Assembly: GCA_902766595.1 (NCBI GenBank) | Contig: CACXEJ010000094.1 | Span: 1 to 62,912 of the forward strand | DNA length: 62,912 nucleotides | Origin: Ruminococcus flavefaciens | GTDB lineage: Bacteria; Bacillota; Clostridia; Oscillospirales; Ruminococcaceae | Direction of reading: 5' to 3' | Part shown: one piece after another, positions 7,298 to 16,139 of the stretch | Layout: each line of letters begins with the position of its first letter | How positions within the stretch are numbered: position 1 is the first letter of the stretch | Notes under the pieces: generated by a model | Told to the model about the DNA's origin: nothing | Seen by the model: only the letters and a program-made list of their open reading frames with translations | Databases searched by the model: none | Position numbers and translations under genes: made by a program

Positions 7298-8851
7298 ATG
7301 AGCATACTTAATGTTGAACACGTTACGCACGGCTTCGGTGCGAGACAGATACTGAACGATGCGTCGTTCCGACTGCTGAAAGGCGAGCACGTCGGTCTTG
7401 TCGGAGCAAACGGCGAGGGCAAGTCCACATTTCTGAACATAATTATGGGCAAGCTCCAGCCCGATGAGGGCAAGATAGAGTGGTGCAGGCATATAACCAC
7501 CGGCTACCTCGACCAGTACAGCACCCTTGCAAAGGGCAAGTCTATCCGCGAAGTTCTCCGCGAGGCTTTCAATCACCTGTCAGAGCTCGAAGCGGAAATG
7601 CTCCAGCTCTACGAAAAGATGTCCGACTGCTCCGAGGAAGAGATGAACGAACTTATGGAGGAAGTCGGCGAGATACAGGGAATTCTCGATTACAGCGGCT
7701 ACTACACGATCGACGCTAAGATCTCCGAATACGCAAACGGTCTCGGTCTTAATGAGATAGGACTCGACAGGGACGTTGCGGAGCTCTCCGGCGGTCAGCG
7801 AGCAAAGGTCCTGCTTGCAAAGGTTCTGCTCGAAAACCCGATGATACTCATTCTCGACGAGCCCACTAACTTTCTCGACGAGAACCATATCCGCTGGCTC
7901 ACAAACTTCCTCCAGAACTACGAAAACGCTTTCATCCTCGTCTCGCACGACGTGCCGTTTATGAACAGCGTTATAAATGTTGTATACCACGTCGAAAACG
8001 CCGTTATGACGCGATATACAGGCGATTACGATAACTTCGTGCGTATGTATGAGCTGAAAAAGCGTCAGATAGAACAGGCTTACGAAAAGCAGCAGAAGGA
8101 AATAGCCGACCTTGAGGACTTCATCGCAAGGAACAAAGCCCGTGTCGCCACTACAAATATGGCTAAATCCCGTCAGAAGAAGCTCGACAAAATGGACAAG
8201 ATAACTCTTATGCGCGAAAAGCCCAAGCCGACCTTCTCGTTCAGAAAGGCGCGTACTCCGGGACGCGTCGTCATCGACTGCAAGAACGTCGTTCTCGGCT
8301 ATGACGAACCGCTCACCAAGCCGATCTCGGTGAAGGTCGAGAACGGTCAGAAGATCGCTATCCGCGGTGTGAACGGCATCGGAAAGTCCACTCTGCTGAA
8401 AACCCTACTGAAGATCATTCCCCCGATCTCCGGCTACGTTGAGCACGACCAGTTCGTTGAATACGGCTACTTTGAACAGGAGGAGGAAAGCACCTCCAAG
8501 ACCGCGCTTGACGTTATATGGGAGGAATATCCCTCGATGACCAATGCTGAGGTCCGTGCGGCTCTTGCACAGTGCGGTCTCACTACTGAACACATAACAT
8601 CACAGATGAGAGTCCTCTCCGGTGGTGAGAATGCCAAGGTTAGGATATGCAGGATAATGCTCAGAGATGTCAATCTTCTCGTCCTCGACGAGCCGACGAA
8701 CCACCTTGACGTTGACGCAAAGGAGTCCCTGAAAAAGGCTATCAAGGACTACAAGGGAACGGTCCTCATCGTCAGCCACGAGCCGGAATTCTATATGGAC
8801 ATCGCTGACAACATCTGGAACATCGAGGAATGGTCCACAAAGATAATCTGA
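7298..8851 (+). CDS. ABC-F family ATPase (ribosome-associated)
   Basis: A 517-aa protein with two ABC domains and no membrane segment, which defines the ABC-F translation factors acting at the ribosomal E site. Walker A motifs are GANGEGKST (about residue 36) and GVNGIGKST. Signatures are LSGGQ and LSGGE. Walker B motifs each continue as LDEPTN with FLD or HLD. A charged linker rich in Lys, Gln and Arg separates the domains. GGAGG precedes the start. It could be a housekeeping factor (YbiT/YkpA-like) or a weak antibiotic resistance factor; nothing here decides. Confidence 0.92.
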   Translation: MSILNVEHVTHGFGARQILNDASFRLLKGEHVGLVGANGEGKSTFLNIIMGKLQPDEGKIEWCRHITTGYLDQYSTLAKGKSIREVLREAFNHLSELEAEMLQLYEKMSDCSEEEMNELMEEVGEIQGILDYSGYYTIDAKISEYANGLGLNEIGLDRDVAELSGGQRAKVLLAKVLLENPMILILDEPTNFLDENHIRWLTNFLQNYENAFILVSHDVPFMNSVINVVYHVENAVMTRYTGDYDNFVRMYELKKRQIEQAYEKQQKEIADLEDFIARNKARVATTNMAKSRQKKLDKMDKITLMREKPKPTFSFRKARTPGRVVIDCKNVVLGYDEPLTKPISVKVENGQKIAIRGVNGIGKSTLLKTLLKIIPPISGYVEHDQFVEYGYFEQEEESTSKTALDVIWEEYPSMTNAEVRAALAQCGLTTEHITSQMRVLSGGENAKVRICRIMLRDVNLLVLDEPTNHLDVDAKESLKKAIKDYKGTVLIVSHEPEFYMDIADNIWNIEEWSTKII

Positions 8852-9450
8852 TGCTGTACTATATGTTCAACAAACCGCGCGGCTGCGTAACGGCGTGTTC
8901 AGACGCTGTTCAAAGGACTGTTATGGACTGCTTCCCAACCGAGCTTGCTGCAAAGCTCCACCCGGTCGGCAGGCTCGACAAGGACACCGAGGGGCTGCTC
9001 ATACTGACCAGTGACGGCGACCTCGATATGCGGATAATGCAGCCGGGTAAGCACATCAGCAAGACCTACTTCTTCTATGCGATCGGCGAAATGACTGAGG
9101 AAAAGAAGCGGCGTCTTGAAACCGGCATTGAAATGGCAGGCTTCACGACAGCTGCCGCTTCCCTGTCAGAGATTCGGAAATACCGCATCGCTGACCTCGA
9201 ACGTTTTATGCCTGATGACCGCCGCGAACGCTATATGAAAAATCCGGACGGAGCCGCGTTTTCGGCTTCACTCACGATATACGAGGGAAAAAAGCACGAG
9301 GTGAAGCTGATGCTGGAGAAGGTTTTCTGCCGCGTGTTTTATCTGCGCCGCGATATGATTGGCAGTCTTGAACTCGACCGCTCACTGCGTCCGGGAGAAT
9401 ACCGTGCGCTTACCGCAGAGGAGCTTGAGCTCCTCACCCAAAGCCGATAA
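8851..9450 (+). CDS. RsuA-family pseudouridine synthase lacking an S4 domain
   Basis: A 199-aa rRNA pseudouridine synthase of the RsuA/RluB/E/F group. The catalytic motif GRLDKDTEGLL with its Asp is present, preceded by NKPRG near the N-terminus and followed by GKHISKTY and YEGKKHEVKLM. There is no S4 RNA-binding domain before the catalytic core, as in RluE-like members. The ATG overlaps the ABC-F stop (TGATG), so it is translationally coupled. The target is a ribosomal RNA uridine, probably in the 16S, but the site is not predictable here. Confidence 0.9.
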   Translation: MLYYMFNKPRGCVTACSDAVQRTVMDCFPTELAAKLHPVGRLDKDTEGLLILTSDGDLDMRIMQPGKHISKTYFFYAIGEMTEEKKRRLETGIEMAGFTTAAASLSEIRKYRIADLERFMPDDRRERYMKNPDGAAFSASLTIYEGKKHEVKLMLEKVFCRVFYLRRDMIGSLELDRSLRPGEYRALTAEELELLTQSR

Positions 9451-9458
9451 TAACTGTT

Positions 9459-9503
9459 ACAGCCCCGAGGCAGCTATAAACTGCTCCGGGGCTGTTATTT
9501 TTA
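9459..9503 (+). terminator. Terminator of the phosphatase/ABC-F operon
   Basis: ACAGCCCCG (9459-9467) pairs with CGGGGCTGT (9487-9495), with extra GCAG/CTGC pairing inside, followed by a T run. The AraC gene converges from the other side. Confidence 0.88.
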
Positions 9504-9517
9504 TATGCACTTACACA

Positions 9518-10264
9518 TCATACAAGACCGGTCGCGGAGTAATACTGCTCACGGTACTGTCTCGGAGTGATGCCGTTCTCCTTTTTGAACACGCTGATGA
9601 ACGCGCTCTGTGACGAAAAACCAAGTGCAAAGGCTATCTCGGAACAGGGGTGATCGGAGTATTTCAGGAGGTTCTCGGCGGTATTGATACGGGCTTTTGT
9701 GACGAAGTGCTTGATAGTCGAACCTGTCTCCTTTGAAAAGAGCTTTGAGAGATAAGAGGTTTCAAGTCCGACAACAGCAGATAGAGTCTTAACGGAAAGA
9801 TCCTCGTGGAGATGCTCGTAGATATAGTCGATGCACTTCCTTATATGGAGGGAAATAACGGTAGTTTTGCGCATATCGTGCATACGCTGAGCGTAGTCTA
9901 TGCGCATTTCCTCGAAGATGTCGAGAATGCCCTCATAGTCGTTGCAGACATCAGCTTTTCTGATGTATATGTCGCCGAGAGTGTAAGCCTCATCGTGTCC
10001 CATTCCGCCGGCAACACAGACTCTTGCAATAACGGCAACAGATACCACAAGATGATACCTGAGATTTCGTATCGGATCATCGGAGAGCTGTCCCTTGCCC
10101 TCGCTGAAATTCTTCCTGACCTTTGAAAAACGTTCCCTGACCGCTTCGACGTTTCCCTGCTGAATGTCGATATAACGCGCCATTTCGCTGCTGAACGGCA
10201 GACGTGTAAAGCCGTTCATCTTCTGGACGTATAGTCTGTAATTGAGTTCCCTGCCGGTATTCAT
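9518..10264 (-). CDS. AraC-family transcriptional regulator
   Basis: A 248-aa regulator. The C-terminal 100 residues form the AraC double helix-turn-helix: a CIDYIYEHLHEDLSVKTL start, ETSYLSKLFSKETG in the first recognition helix, and IAFALGFSSQSAF then GITPRQYR in the second. The N-terminal 140 residues are helical and match no cupin I can see. Start at 10264 is fixed by GGGAGG 7 nt upstream; a longer GTG start would overlap that site. It is divergent from the MATE pump with about 200 bp between, so it may control that gene; this is inferred from position. Confidence 0.9.
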   Translation of the reverse strand: MNTGRELNYRLYVQKMNGFTRLPFSSEMARYIDIQQGNVEAVRERFSKVRKNFSEGKGQLSDDPIRNLRYHLVVSVAVIARVCVAGGMGHDEAYTLGDIYIRKADVCNDYEGILDIFEEMRIDYAQRMHDMRKTTVISLHIRKCIDYIYEHLHEDLSVKTLSAVVGLETSYLSKLFSKETGSTIKHFVTKARINTAENLLKYSDHPCSEIAFALGFSSQSAFISVFKKENGITPRQYREQYYSATGLV

Positions 10265-10319
10265 AAGCACCTCCCGCACAAATGTGCCAAGTTATGAAAA
10301 GCGTTTGCCGTTTACCAAA

Positions 10320-10348
10320 ATTATAGCACACTTATTGCTAAATAGCAA
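10320..10348 (-). promoter_or_regulatory. Sigma-A promoter of the AraC gene
   Basis: On the minus strand: TTGCTA (10348-10343), 17 bp, TATAAT (10325-10320). Confidence 0.82.
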
Positions 10349-10470
10349 CCATTGCGGCAAAAAAAGCAGGACTTGCTCTCTGTTATAGCACGTTTTTTAT
10401 AAAAAAACAATGTTTTTGATATAATTGGAGTGAAAAATGAGCTATAATCTTATCAGAAGGAGATGATAGT

Positions 10471-11841
10471 ATGGCAAGAACAAATGATATGACTACCGGA
10501 AAAGTTTCAAAGACCATTTTCAGCTTTTTTCTGCCGCTTTTAATGACAAATCTTCTCCAGCAGGTATACAATTTTTCTGATACTGCAATAGTCGGAAAGG
10601 GACTCGGCGACTCGGCACTCGCAGCAGTCGGTAATATGTCCTCCCTGACTTTTCTGATAATCGGTTTCTCTATGGGAATGGCAAACGGCTTCGCGGTAAT
10701 AATAGCACAGAATTACGGTGCAAGGGACATAAAAGCCCTGAGGCGTTCATTTGCCGCATCAATAAAGCTCGCGGCAATGATAGCAGTCGTACTCACAGCA
10801 GTCAGTCTGCTCTTCCTGAGAAAAATAATGACAGCTATGCAGACATCTGACTCGATCATCGAGGACAGTCTCAGATACGGCTATATCATATTCGCCGGAC
10901 TCATCGCAACTATCGCCTACAATATCAGCGCAGGCGTACTGAGAGCTCTCGGCGACAGCAAAACGCCGTTCACAGCAATAATTATTTCCTCTGTTCTGAA
11001 TATTATACTTGACTGCCTGTTCATATTCGTACTGCATACAGGCGTTGAGGGCGCAGCTATCGCAACTGTTGCAGCGACCTGCATTTCGGCAGGCGTATGT
11101 ATCAGGAGAATTATGAAGATCGAAGAACTCTCCCTCACTCGCAGCGACTTCCATACAGACAGGGCGCTCTATGGCGACCTCCTGAAAAACGGTCTCCCGA
11201 TGGCTCTGATGAACTCTATTACAGCTGTAGGCTGCATAGTCGTTCAGTATTTCGTAAACGGACTTGGAGTTGCCTATACTTCGGCATATTCAGCTTGCAG
11301 CAAGTACATAAATATGTTTATGCTCCCCGGAGTTACAGCCGGATACACTATGTCTGCATTCGCCGGACAGAACTACGGTGCAAACCGCACTGACCGCATA
11401 AGAGAAGGCATGAGAGTCTGCGTAAAGATAGCTCTTGCCGCTTACGTTATGTTGGGTTCGCTTATGGTATTCTTCCCGCGAATTCTCGCGTCATTTATGC
11501 TCAACGGCGAGGACACAATCTCGCTCGCAGCTGATTTTCTCCCGATATGCGGAGCTATGCTCTTCGCAGTAGATCTCCTCTTCGTGTTCAGGAGCTGCGT
11601 TCAGGGTATGGGTGCACCTATGCTCCCTATGGTATCAGGAATACTCGAAATGGTACTAAGAATAGCAGTTATCTTCGCATTCATAGGCAGTCTCGGTTTT
11701 ACTGCCACTGCTTTCGCTGAAGCAACAGCGTGGACAGGCGCTCTCATCGTGAATATGTCCGCATACTTCTCAGTGATGAGACATTCGGCGGTCAGAAAAA
11801 CTTCCGAGCAGCGTATGTGCGAACACGCATACGCAAATTGA
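10471..11841 (+). CDS. MATE family efflux transporter
   Basis: A 456-aa membrane protein with about twelve hydrophobic helices in two homologous halves, as in NorM/DinF antiporters. Typical features are the N-terminal LLQQVYNFSDTAIVGKGLG helix, the AQNYGARD turn in the first half and the matching AGQNYGANR turn in the second. Such proteins export cationic drugs or metabolites using Na+ or H+. AGAAGGAG precedes the start. A TATAAT at 10420-10425 may serve the gene but its -35 is weak, fitting an activator-dependent promoter beside the divergent AraC gene. Confidence 0.93.
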   Translation: MARTNDMTTGKVSKTIFSFFLPLLMTNLLQQVYNFSDTAIVGKGLGDSALAAVGNMSSLTFLIIGFSMGMANGFAVIIAQNYGARDIKALRRSFAASIKLAAMIAVVLTAVSLLFLRKIMTAMQTSDSIIEDSLRYGYIIFAGLIATIAYNISAGVLRALGDSKTPFTAIIISSVLNIILDCLFIFVLHTGVEGAAIATVAATCISAGVCIRRIMKIEELSLTRSDFHTDRALYGDLLKNGLPMALMNSITAVGCIVVQYFVNGLGVAYTSAYSACSKYINMFMLPGVTAGYTMSAFAGQNYGANRTDRIREGMRVCVKIALAAYVMLGSLMVFFPRILASFMLNGEDTISLAADFLPICGAMLFAVDLLFVFRSCVQGMGAPMLPMVSGILEMVLRIAVIFAFIGSLGFTATAFAEATAWTGALIVNMSAYFSVMRHSAVRKTSEQRMCEHAYAN

Positions 11842-11894
11842 CAACGCGATCCACTGCCACACACCATAGTGGTATCTCTCTATTTCCTTACCAA

Positions 11895-11927
11895 GCGTGA
11901 CCGGAAATGCGGTCACGCTCATTTTTT
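11895..11927 (+). terminator. Terminator of the MATE gene
   Basis: GCGTGACCG (11895-11903) pairs perfectly with CGGTCACGC (11910-11918), followed by TCA and six T residues. Confidence 0.9.
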
Positions 11928-11936
11928 GTCTGTACC

Positions 11937-11965
11937 TTGCTATCATCGGAACTTTGTGCTATAAT
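11937..11965 (+). promoter_or_regulatory. Sigma-A promoter of the DUF3592 gene
   Basis: TTGCTA (11937-11942), 17 bp, TATAAT (11960-11965), about 30 bp before the start codon. Confidence 0.83.
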
Positions 11966-11995
11966 ATAAAAAAACTGCTTCACAGGAGGTCTGCT

Positions 11996-12550
11996 ATGAC
12001 TCAGTCAAAAATGCTGCTGATAACCGGCTCTTTTCTCATTTTTGTAAGCTTTATAACCGCTCTCATCGTCTACTACAACCTTTTCACAAGACCGCGCCGC
12101 CGTAAGGAATGTATTACCGCCCACACAAACGGCAAAGTCGTCGGCAGGACTTCCATAATGTATAACAACCTATTCCTGCCGTTAGTTGAGTACCAGATAT
12201 ATGACCAGACATATACGATAAGAGGTCCGAAGTTCGCTGGCTGTTACAGCAGCGTTGTAAATACAATAAACACTGTCCCCGGTCCTAACGGCAGCAATAT
12301 CCCGCTCGAAGGCGAACTCCCGATGATCACAAACTCCTCCGGCAACAGTTGCCCTGCACAGAAGGATCTCAATGAGCGTTACCCTATCGGCAGGGAGGTC
12401 GATGTTTACTACGATCCCGATGATCCCAAGGAAGCATTCGTGGAGCGAGACGTCGTTTACCCGAAATTCGTGCGAAATCTCCTCTTCATTCCCACTGCTA
12501 TGTCGCTTGTCATCGGCATTTTCCTTGTAATCGCGGCTATCGCTTTTTGA
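11996..12550 (+). CDS. DUF3592-type membrane protein
   Basis: A 184-aa protein with one hydrophobic helix at each end (about residues 7-27 and 163-183) and a beta-rich middle. The middle has the DUF3592 pattern: NGKVVGRTS, PLVEYQIYDQTYTI, then YPIGREVDVYYDPDDPKEAFVE. The family is uncharacterised. Start 11996 is fixed by AGGAGG 7 nt upstream, and the gene has its own promoter. No terminator was found after it. Confidence 0.85.
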   Translation: MTQSKMLLITGSFLIFVSFITALIVYYNLFTRPRRRKECITAHTNGKVVGRTSIMYNNLFLPLVEYQIYDQTYTIRGPKFAGCYSSVVNTINTVPGPNGSNIPLEGELPMITNSSGNSCPAQKDLNERYPIGREVDVYYDPDDPKEAFVERDVVYPKFVRNLLFIPTAMSLVIGIFLVIAAIAF

Positions 12551-12729
12551 ACCGTTGTCATTTCTTCCAAATTCTGTAGCGCCTGATTGTAAAGTCTGAC
12601 GAAAAAACTGCCTTTGCAGCTTTGTTCACAAAATGTTCGTGAATTTCCATATAACAGGGTGTACAATTAATTATGGAAAACACCGAACGGCGTTTTCACA
12701 ACAAAGAATGTTTAAGGGAGGAATTATCA

Positions 12730-14118
12730 ATGAAGACAAAAAAACTCGCAGGCATTTTGTCAGCAGCAGTTTTAGCTTCGAGCTGCACTTCTGCTATTGC
12801 CTGCCAGACCGCGTCCGCCAAGGAGCTCAGCTCCGCCAGTATTGCCTATGACATCAATACCCCGGCAGCAGATGTCACCGGTACGGCTTATGCAAAGACC
12901 GCTGAGGGCTTTGTTCAGCGTATGTACAACGTCGCGCTCAACCGAAACGCCGACGCAGCAGGTCTCAAGAACTGGACTTCTCAGCTCAAGAGCGGCAAAA
13001 AAACTGCCGCTGACCTTATCGACGGTTTCTTCTTCTCCGACGAGTACAAGGGCAAGAAGAAGTCTGCCGATGAGATGATAGCTGACTGCTACAAGGCTAT
13101 GCTCGACCGCTCACCTGATGCGACCGGCAAGGCAAACTGGAAGCTGCGCTTCGATGTTGGTATGTCAATGCAGGCTATCTGCAAGGGCTTTGTGGGCAGC
13201 AACGAATTCAAGGGGCTCTGCAAGACCTACGGCATCAAGCCCGGTACTATCAATCTCCGCCTTGCTAAGGACGAGAACTACGAGAGAACGTATTTCGTTT
13301 ACCGACTCTATAAGAACTGCCTCGGCAGAACTCCCGACGGTGCAGGACTTGAAAACTGGTGCAAGCAGATAAAGAGCGGTAAAACGGGTTCTCAGGTCGG
13401 ATACGGCTTTGTTTTCAGTAATGAGCATATGTCATTGATCCAAAAGGATTACAATGTAGTAAAGAATTATATCACAGATCTTTATCGTGCTTTTCTTGGC
13501 AGAGAGCCCGACTCGGCAGGACTTGAAAACTGGGATACAAGTATAGTTATAGGAAGTAATTCGCTCCAATATGTATTCAATGGTTTCCTTATGAGCAATG
13601 AGTTCAAGCAGCAGTGCGCAAAGGCTGGCATCAAGGTCGGCAATAAATTAGCTGATCCGAACGAACTGAACGTTTCTGATTACCCGGCAAAAATACTCAA
13701 TGGAATTAATAAAGAACGCGCCAAAAAAGGTATCGCACCACTGAAAACACATCCGGCTCTTGAGCAGTATTTAAAAGAATTAGACAATTATTATGTAGAT
13801 ATGGATGCTAAAGCGCCTGATATTTATAAAGCAGGCGAAGCCTGTGGAATTGAAAGATCCAAGTTGAAAGCTAATTGGATAAAACCCCTTACACAATGTG
13901 CGCATTTTTCATTTGAAGGCAAAGGATTTAAATATACTTATACAACTGCAGAAGATCTTGTAAAAGAACTGACTGAAGGTAATCCTTCAGATCCAACCAG
14001 TTTTTCAAGTTTAACACTTGATTCCAAATATAAATATGCAGCATTAAGCGCCAGAGTGGGTAAAACCACTTCATTAGACAGCTATTATATTTTTTACGAA
14101 ATTTTATTGATCGGCTGA
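12730..14118 (+). CDS. Secreted DUF4214-repeat protein with CAP-like C-terminus
   Basis: A 462-aa exported protein. A signal peptide (about residues 1-33) precedes about four DUF4214 repeats, each of the form VxRMYNVALNRNADAAGLKNW and so on. The last 140 residues begin ILNGINKERAKKGIAPLKTHPALEQY, which resembles the start of an SCP/CAP domain. GGGAGG precedes ATG 12730. The gene changes character near 13430: the first 700 bp are GC-rich like neighbouring genes, while the rest uses AT-rich codons. This suggests a recombined 3' half. DUF4214 proteins are surface or S-layer-associated; the exact role is unknown. Confidence 0.83.
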   Translation: MKTKKLAGILSAAVLASSCTSAIACQTASAKELSSASIAYDINTPAADVTGTAYAKTAEGFVQRMYNVALNRNADAAGLKNWTSQLKSGKKTAADLIDGFFFSDEYKGKKKSADEMIADCYKAMLDRSPDATGKANWKLRFDVGMSMQAICKGFVGSNEFKGLCKTYGIKPGTINLRLAKDENYERTYFVYRLYKNCLGRTPDGAGLENWCKQIKSGKTGSQVGYGFVFSNEHMSLIQKDYNVVKNYITDLYRAFLGREPDSAGLENWDTSIVIGSNSLQYVFNGFLMSNEFKQQCAKAGIKVGNKLADPNELNVSDYPAKILNGINKERAKKGIAPLKTHPALEQYLKELDNYYVDMDAKAPDIYKAGEACGIERSKLKANWIKPLTQCAHFSFEGKGFKYTYTTAEDLVKELTEGNPSDPTSFSSLTLDSKYKYAALSARVGKTTSLDSYYIFYEILLIG

Positions 14119-14125
14119 TGCTAAC

Positions 14126-14157
14126 AAAAGCTCTCAGGCATACACCTGAGAGCTTTT
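14126..14157. terminator. Bidirectional terminator
   Basis: AAAAGCTCTCAGG (14126-14138) pairs perfectly with CCTGAGAGCTTTT (14145-14157). It lies between convergent genes, with A and T runs suiting both strands. Confidence 0.93.
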
Positions 14158-14169
14158 CATTTTCATAGA

Positions 14170-15396
14170 TTATTTGCGCACAAGACGGTTTACATCGCCG
14201 TTGCCGAGAGAAATGACATCGGGCTTGCTCTCGTTGTAGTAGCCGCCGAATGAGAAATTATTTCCCTCATAGAAGCCTACTGTCGTAAATACAGCACCGC
14301 CTATTTCCTCAGTACCTATCTTCACAGTACCCTCTTCATAAGCCTCTACCTCTCCGTCGTCCATATCAAAGGCATATGTTCCGTCGGCTTTGATAACCAC
14401 TGTACCGCCGTCCTTCTGTTCATTATTGTCACCGGAGAACTGGTATTTCCATTCACCGGCAAGTTCGGCTATGGTCACAACGGGAACATCGCTATTGTTT
14501 CCTGTATCGCGGACAATTCGCGCAGAACCGCCGTTTCCGATATAGATCACAGTGAGGTCATCTTCATTGTACCAGCCGCTTAATGCTATATCATCGCTGT
14601 CGCCGATATTGAAATTAATGGTAGGAACGTTTCTGCCGTTCACGAAACCGTCCTCGCCCTTGGTGACAATACCGCCGGCGAAAGTGCCCCAGATCTTGGA
14701 AGCTACATAAGAACCGTCCTCATTTATATCTATCGTGCCGATATTATTGTAAAGCGGCGGTTCTGTTTGGACACTGTCGTCAAGCTCCTGATATGTCCAC
14801 TTTCCTGCAAACTTCTTTGCGAGCTCCGTATCAGCGGACACCTCTGATGCTGAAGTTTCGGTCTGTGAAGCGGACTCAGTTGTTTCTTCCTCTGTGACCT
14901 CGGACTGAGTGAGCTGTGCATTGGTCTCAGCAGTCAGAGCATCAGTAACATATGCGTCATAGTATGTGGTAACGCCTGCGGTTGTTCCGCTGACTGTTAC
15001 GGTCGTAACTGTCTCTGTAACGGTCGCTGTTGTAGTTTCTGTGGCAGCTGTCACGGCAGGCTTGGTGATCTCATCATCGCCGGACTTCTTGCCGCTTTTC
15101 TTGATAATAGCTGTGCTGCCGATAACGATACCCGCAATGAGTATCAGCGATGCAGCCGTACTGAGCGGTGTGAGCCATACAGGGCGTTTTACACGCTCTA
15201 CGCCTTCAACGACATTGTTTTCGGTCTTCTTGATATTTCTCTGTGCTTCTTTATTTTTCATTTTGAACTTCCTTTCGCTCATTGCAAGTATCCTGTCAAG
15301 CTGCTTATCAGATATTTCAGGACACTTTTCGATAAGTCTCTCCATTGAATTATCCTCCGCGTTTTCAAGGACATCAAATAACTCTTTTTCTTTCAT
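14170..15396 (-). CDS. Membrane anti-sigma-like protein with two extracytoplasmic G-W domains
   Basis: A 408-aa single-pass membrane protein. The N-terminal 75 residues are cytoplasmic and start MKEKELFDVLENAED, with a CPEISDKQLDRIL helix; one TM helix follows (LTPLSTAASLILIAGIVIGS). A Thr/Ser/Val linker of about 75 residues leads to two beta domains opening FAGKW and LAGEW, the first closing with GNGG. Start 15396 is set by GAGGAGGGG upstream. It begins 14 nt after an ECF sigma gene, the standard arrangement for a sigma factor and its membrane anti-sigma partner. Related G-W domains occur in the lipoprotein at 2535-3470, so both may sense or bind the same kind of ligand. The cytoplasmic part is not a classical zinc anti-sigma domain. 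Confidence 0.8.
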   Translation of the reverse strand: MKEKELFDVLENAEDNSMERLIEKCPEISDKQLDRILAMSERKFKMKNKEAQRNIKKTENNVVEGVERVKRPVWLTPLSTAASLILIAGIVIGSTAIIKKSGKKSGDDEITKPAVTAATETTTATVTETVTTVTVSGTTAGVTTYYDAYVTDALTAETNAQLTQSEVTEEETTESASQTETSASEVSADTELAKKFAGKWTYQELDDSVQTEPPLYNNIGTIDINEDGSYVASKIWGTFAGGIVTKGEDGFVNGRNVPTINFNIGDSDDIALSGWYNEDDLTVIYIGNGGSARIVRDTGNNSDVPVVTIAELAGEWKYQFSGDNNEQKDGGTVVIKADGTYAFDMDDGEVEAYEEGTVKIGTEEIGGAVFTTVGFYEGNNFSFGGYYNESKPDVISLGNGDVNRLVRK

Positions 15397-15410
15397 AGCT
15401 GCTCCCCTCC

Positions 15411-15977
15411 TCATATAGTAATTCCGACTTCGACAAGCATCGCGCGCAGCTTGTCCATAGCTCTTTTGCATCTCACCCTGACCGCATTTGAAGTCATCGA
15501 AACGCTTTCGGCTATTTCATTTGAATTACGGTTATAGTAGAATTTCTGGATAATGATAGTTGAATCAGGCTCACCGAGCTGGTCTATCTTATCGAGGAGC
15601 ACACGGCGGAGTTCAGAACGGTCAGCGTGTTCGTCAACACTGAAGTCCGAGACAAGCTCACCCATAGACTCTTCATCTGCATCGGTCATATGATTAGCCT
15701 TGACAGATAATCTCCGGAAGCTGTCGATCGCCTTTCTTCTGGCAATAGTGGCAATGAGGTACTTGATGTCATTTTCAGATGAAATATCAAACTGACACTT
15801 CATAAACAGGTCAGCAAAGACATCACTCACACATTCCTCTATATCTTCATTGGTACCGCAGCCTCTGAGTTTATTGTAAACGATAGCATAAACATATCTG
15901 CCATACTCTCTGACGAGTGCTTTATGGCATTTGGCAGGTGAACTTTTCATCATATCTGCCAGTTCCTTGCTTGTCAT
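15411..15977 (-). CDS. ECF-type RNA polymerase sigma factor
   Basis: A 188-aa sigma-70 family protein. Region 2 spans about residues 15-85 (EYGRYVYAIVYNKLRG, DIEECVSDVFADLF, IARRKAIDSFRR). Region 4 covers the last 60 residues with the helix-turn-helix NEIAESVSMTSNAVRVRCKRAMDKLR. Start 15977 is preferred over 15983 because AGGAGG lies 7 nt upstream of it but only 1 nt from the other. It is the first gene of an operon with the membrane protein that probably restrains it. A possible ECF-type promoter lies upstream, suggesting autoregulation. Confidence 0.93.
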   Translation of the reverse strand: MTSKELADMMKSSPAKCHKALVREYGRYVYAIVYNKLRGCGTNEDIEECVSDVFADLFMKCQFDISSENDIKYLIATIARRKAIDSFRRLSVKANHMTDADEESMGELVSDFSVDEHADRSELRRVLLDKIDQLGEPDSTIIIQKFYYNRNSNEIAESVSMTSNAVRVRCKRAMDKLRAMLVEVGITI

Positions 15978-16027
15978 TTTCATTCCTCCTTGCGTTGTAT
16001 TTGTTAAGGTCGGCCTTTCATAAACAA

Positions 16028-16056
16028 CAATCGTAAAGCTGCAAGCAAGTGTTACA
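16028..16056 (-). promoter_or_regulatory. Possible ECF-type promoter of the sigma/anti-sigma operon
   Basis: On the minus strand: TGTAAC (16056-16051), 17 bp, CGATTG (16033-16028), reminiscent of AAC-type -35 and CG-type -10 boxes of ECF promoters. No good sigma-A promoter was seen here. Confidence 0.4.
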
Positions 16057-16139
16057 GCTCCGGTGGAAAAAAATTCAGAATTTTTTTCTGAATAAAAAAT
16101 AATGGCGAACAGAGTTCGCCGGAAGCCACTGCCTGACGG

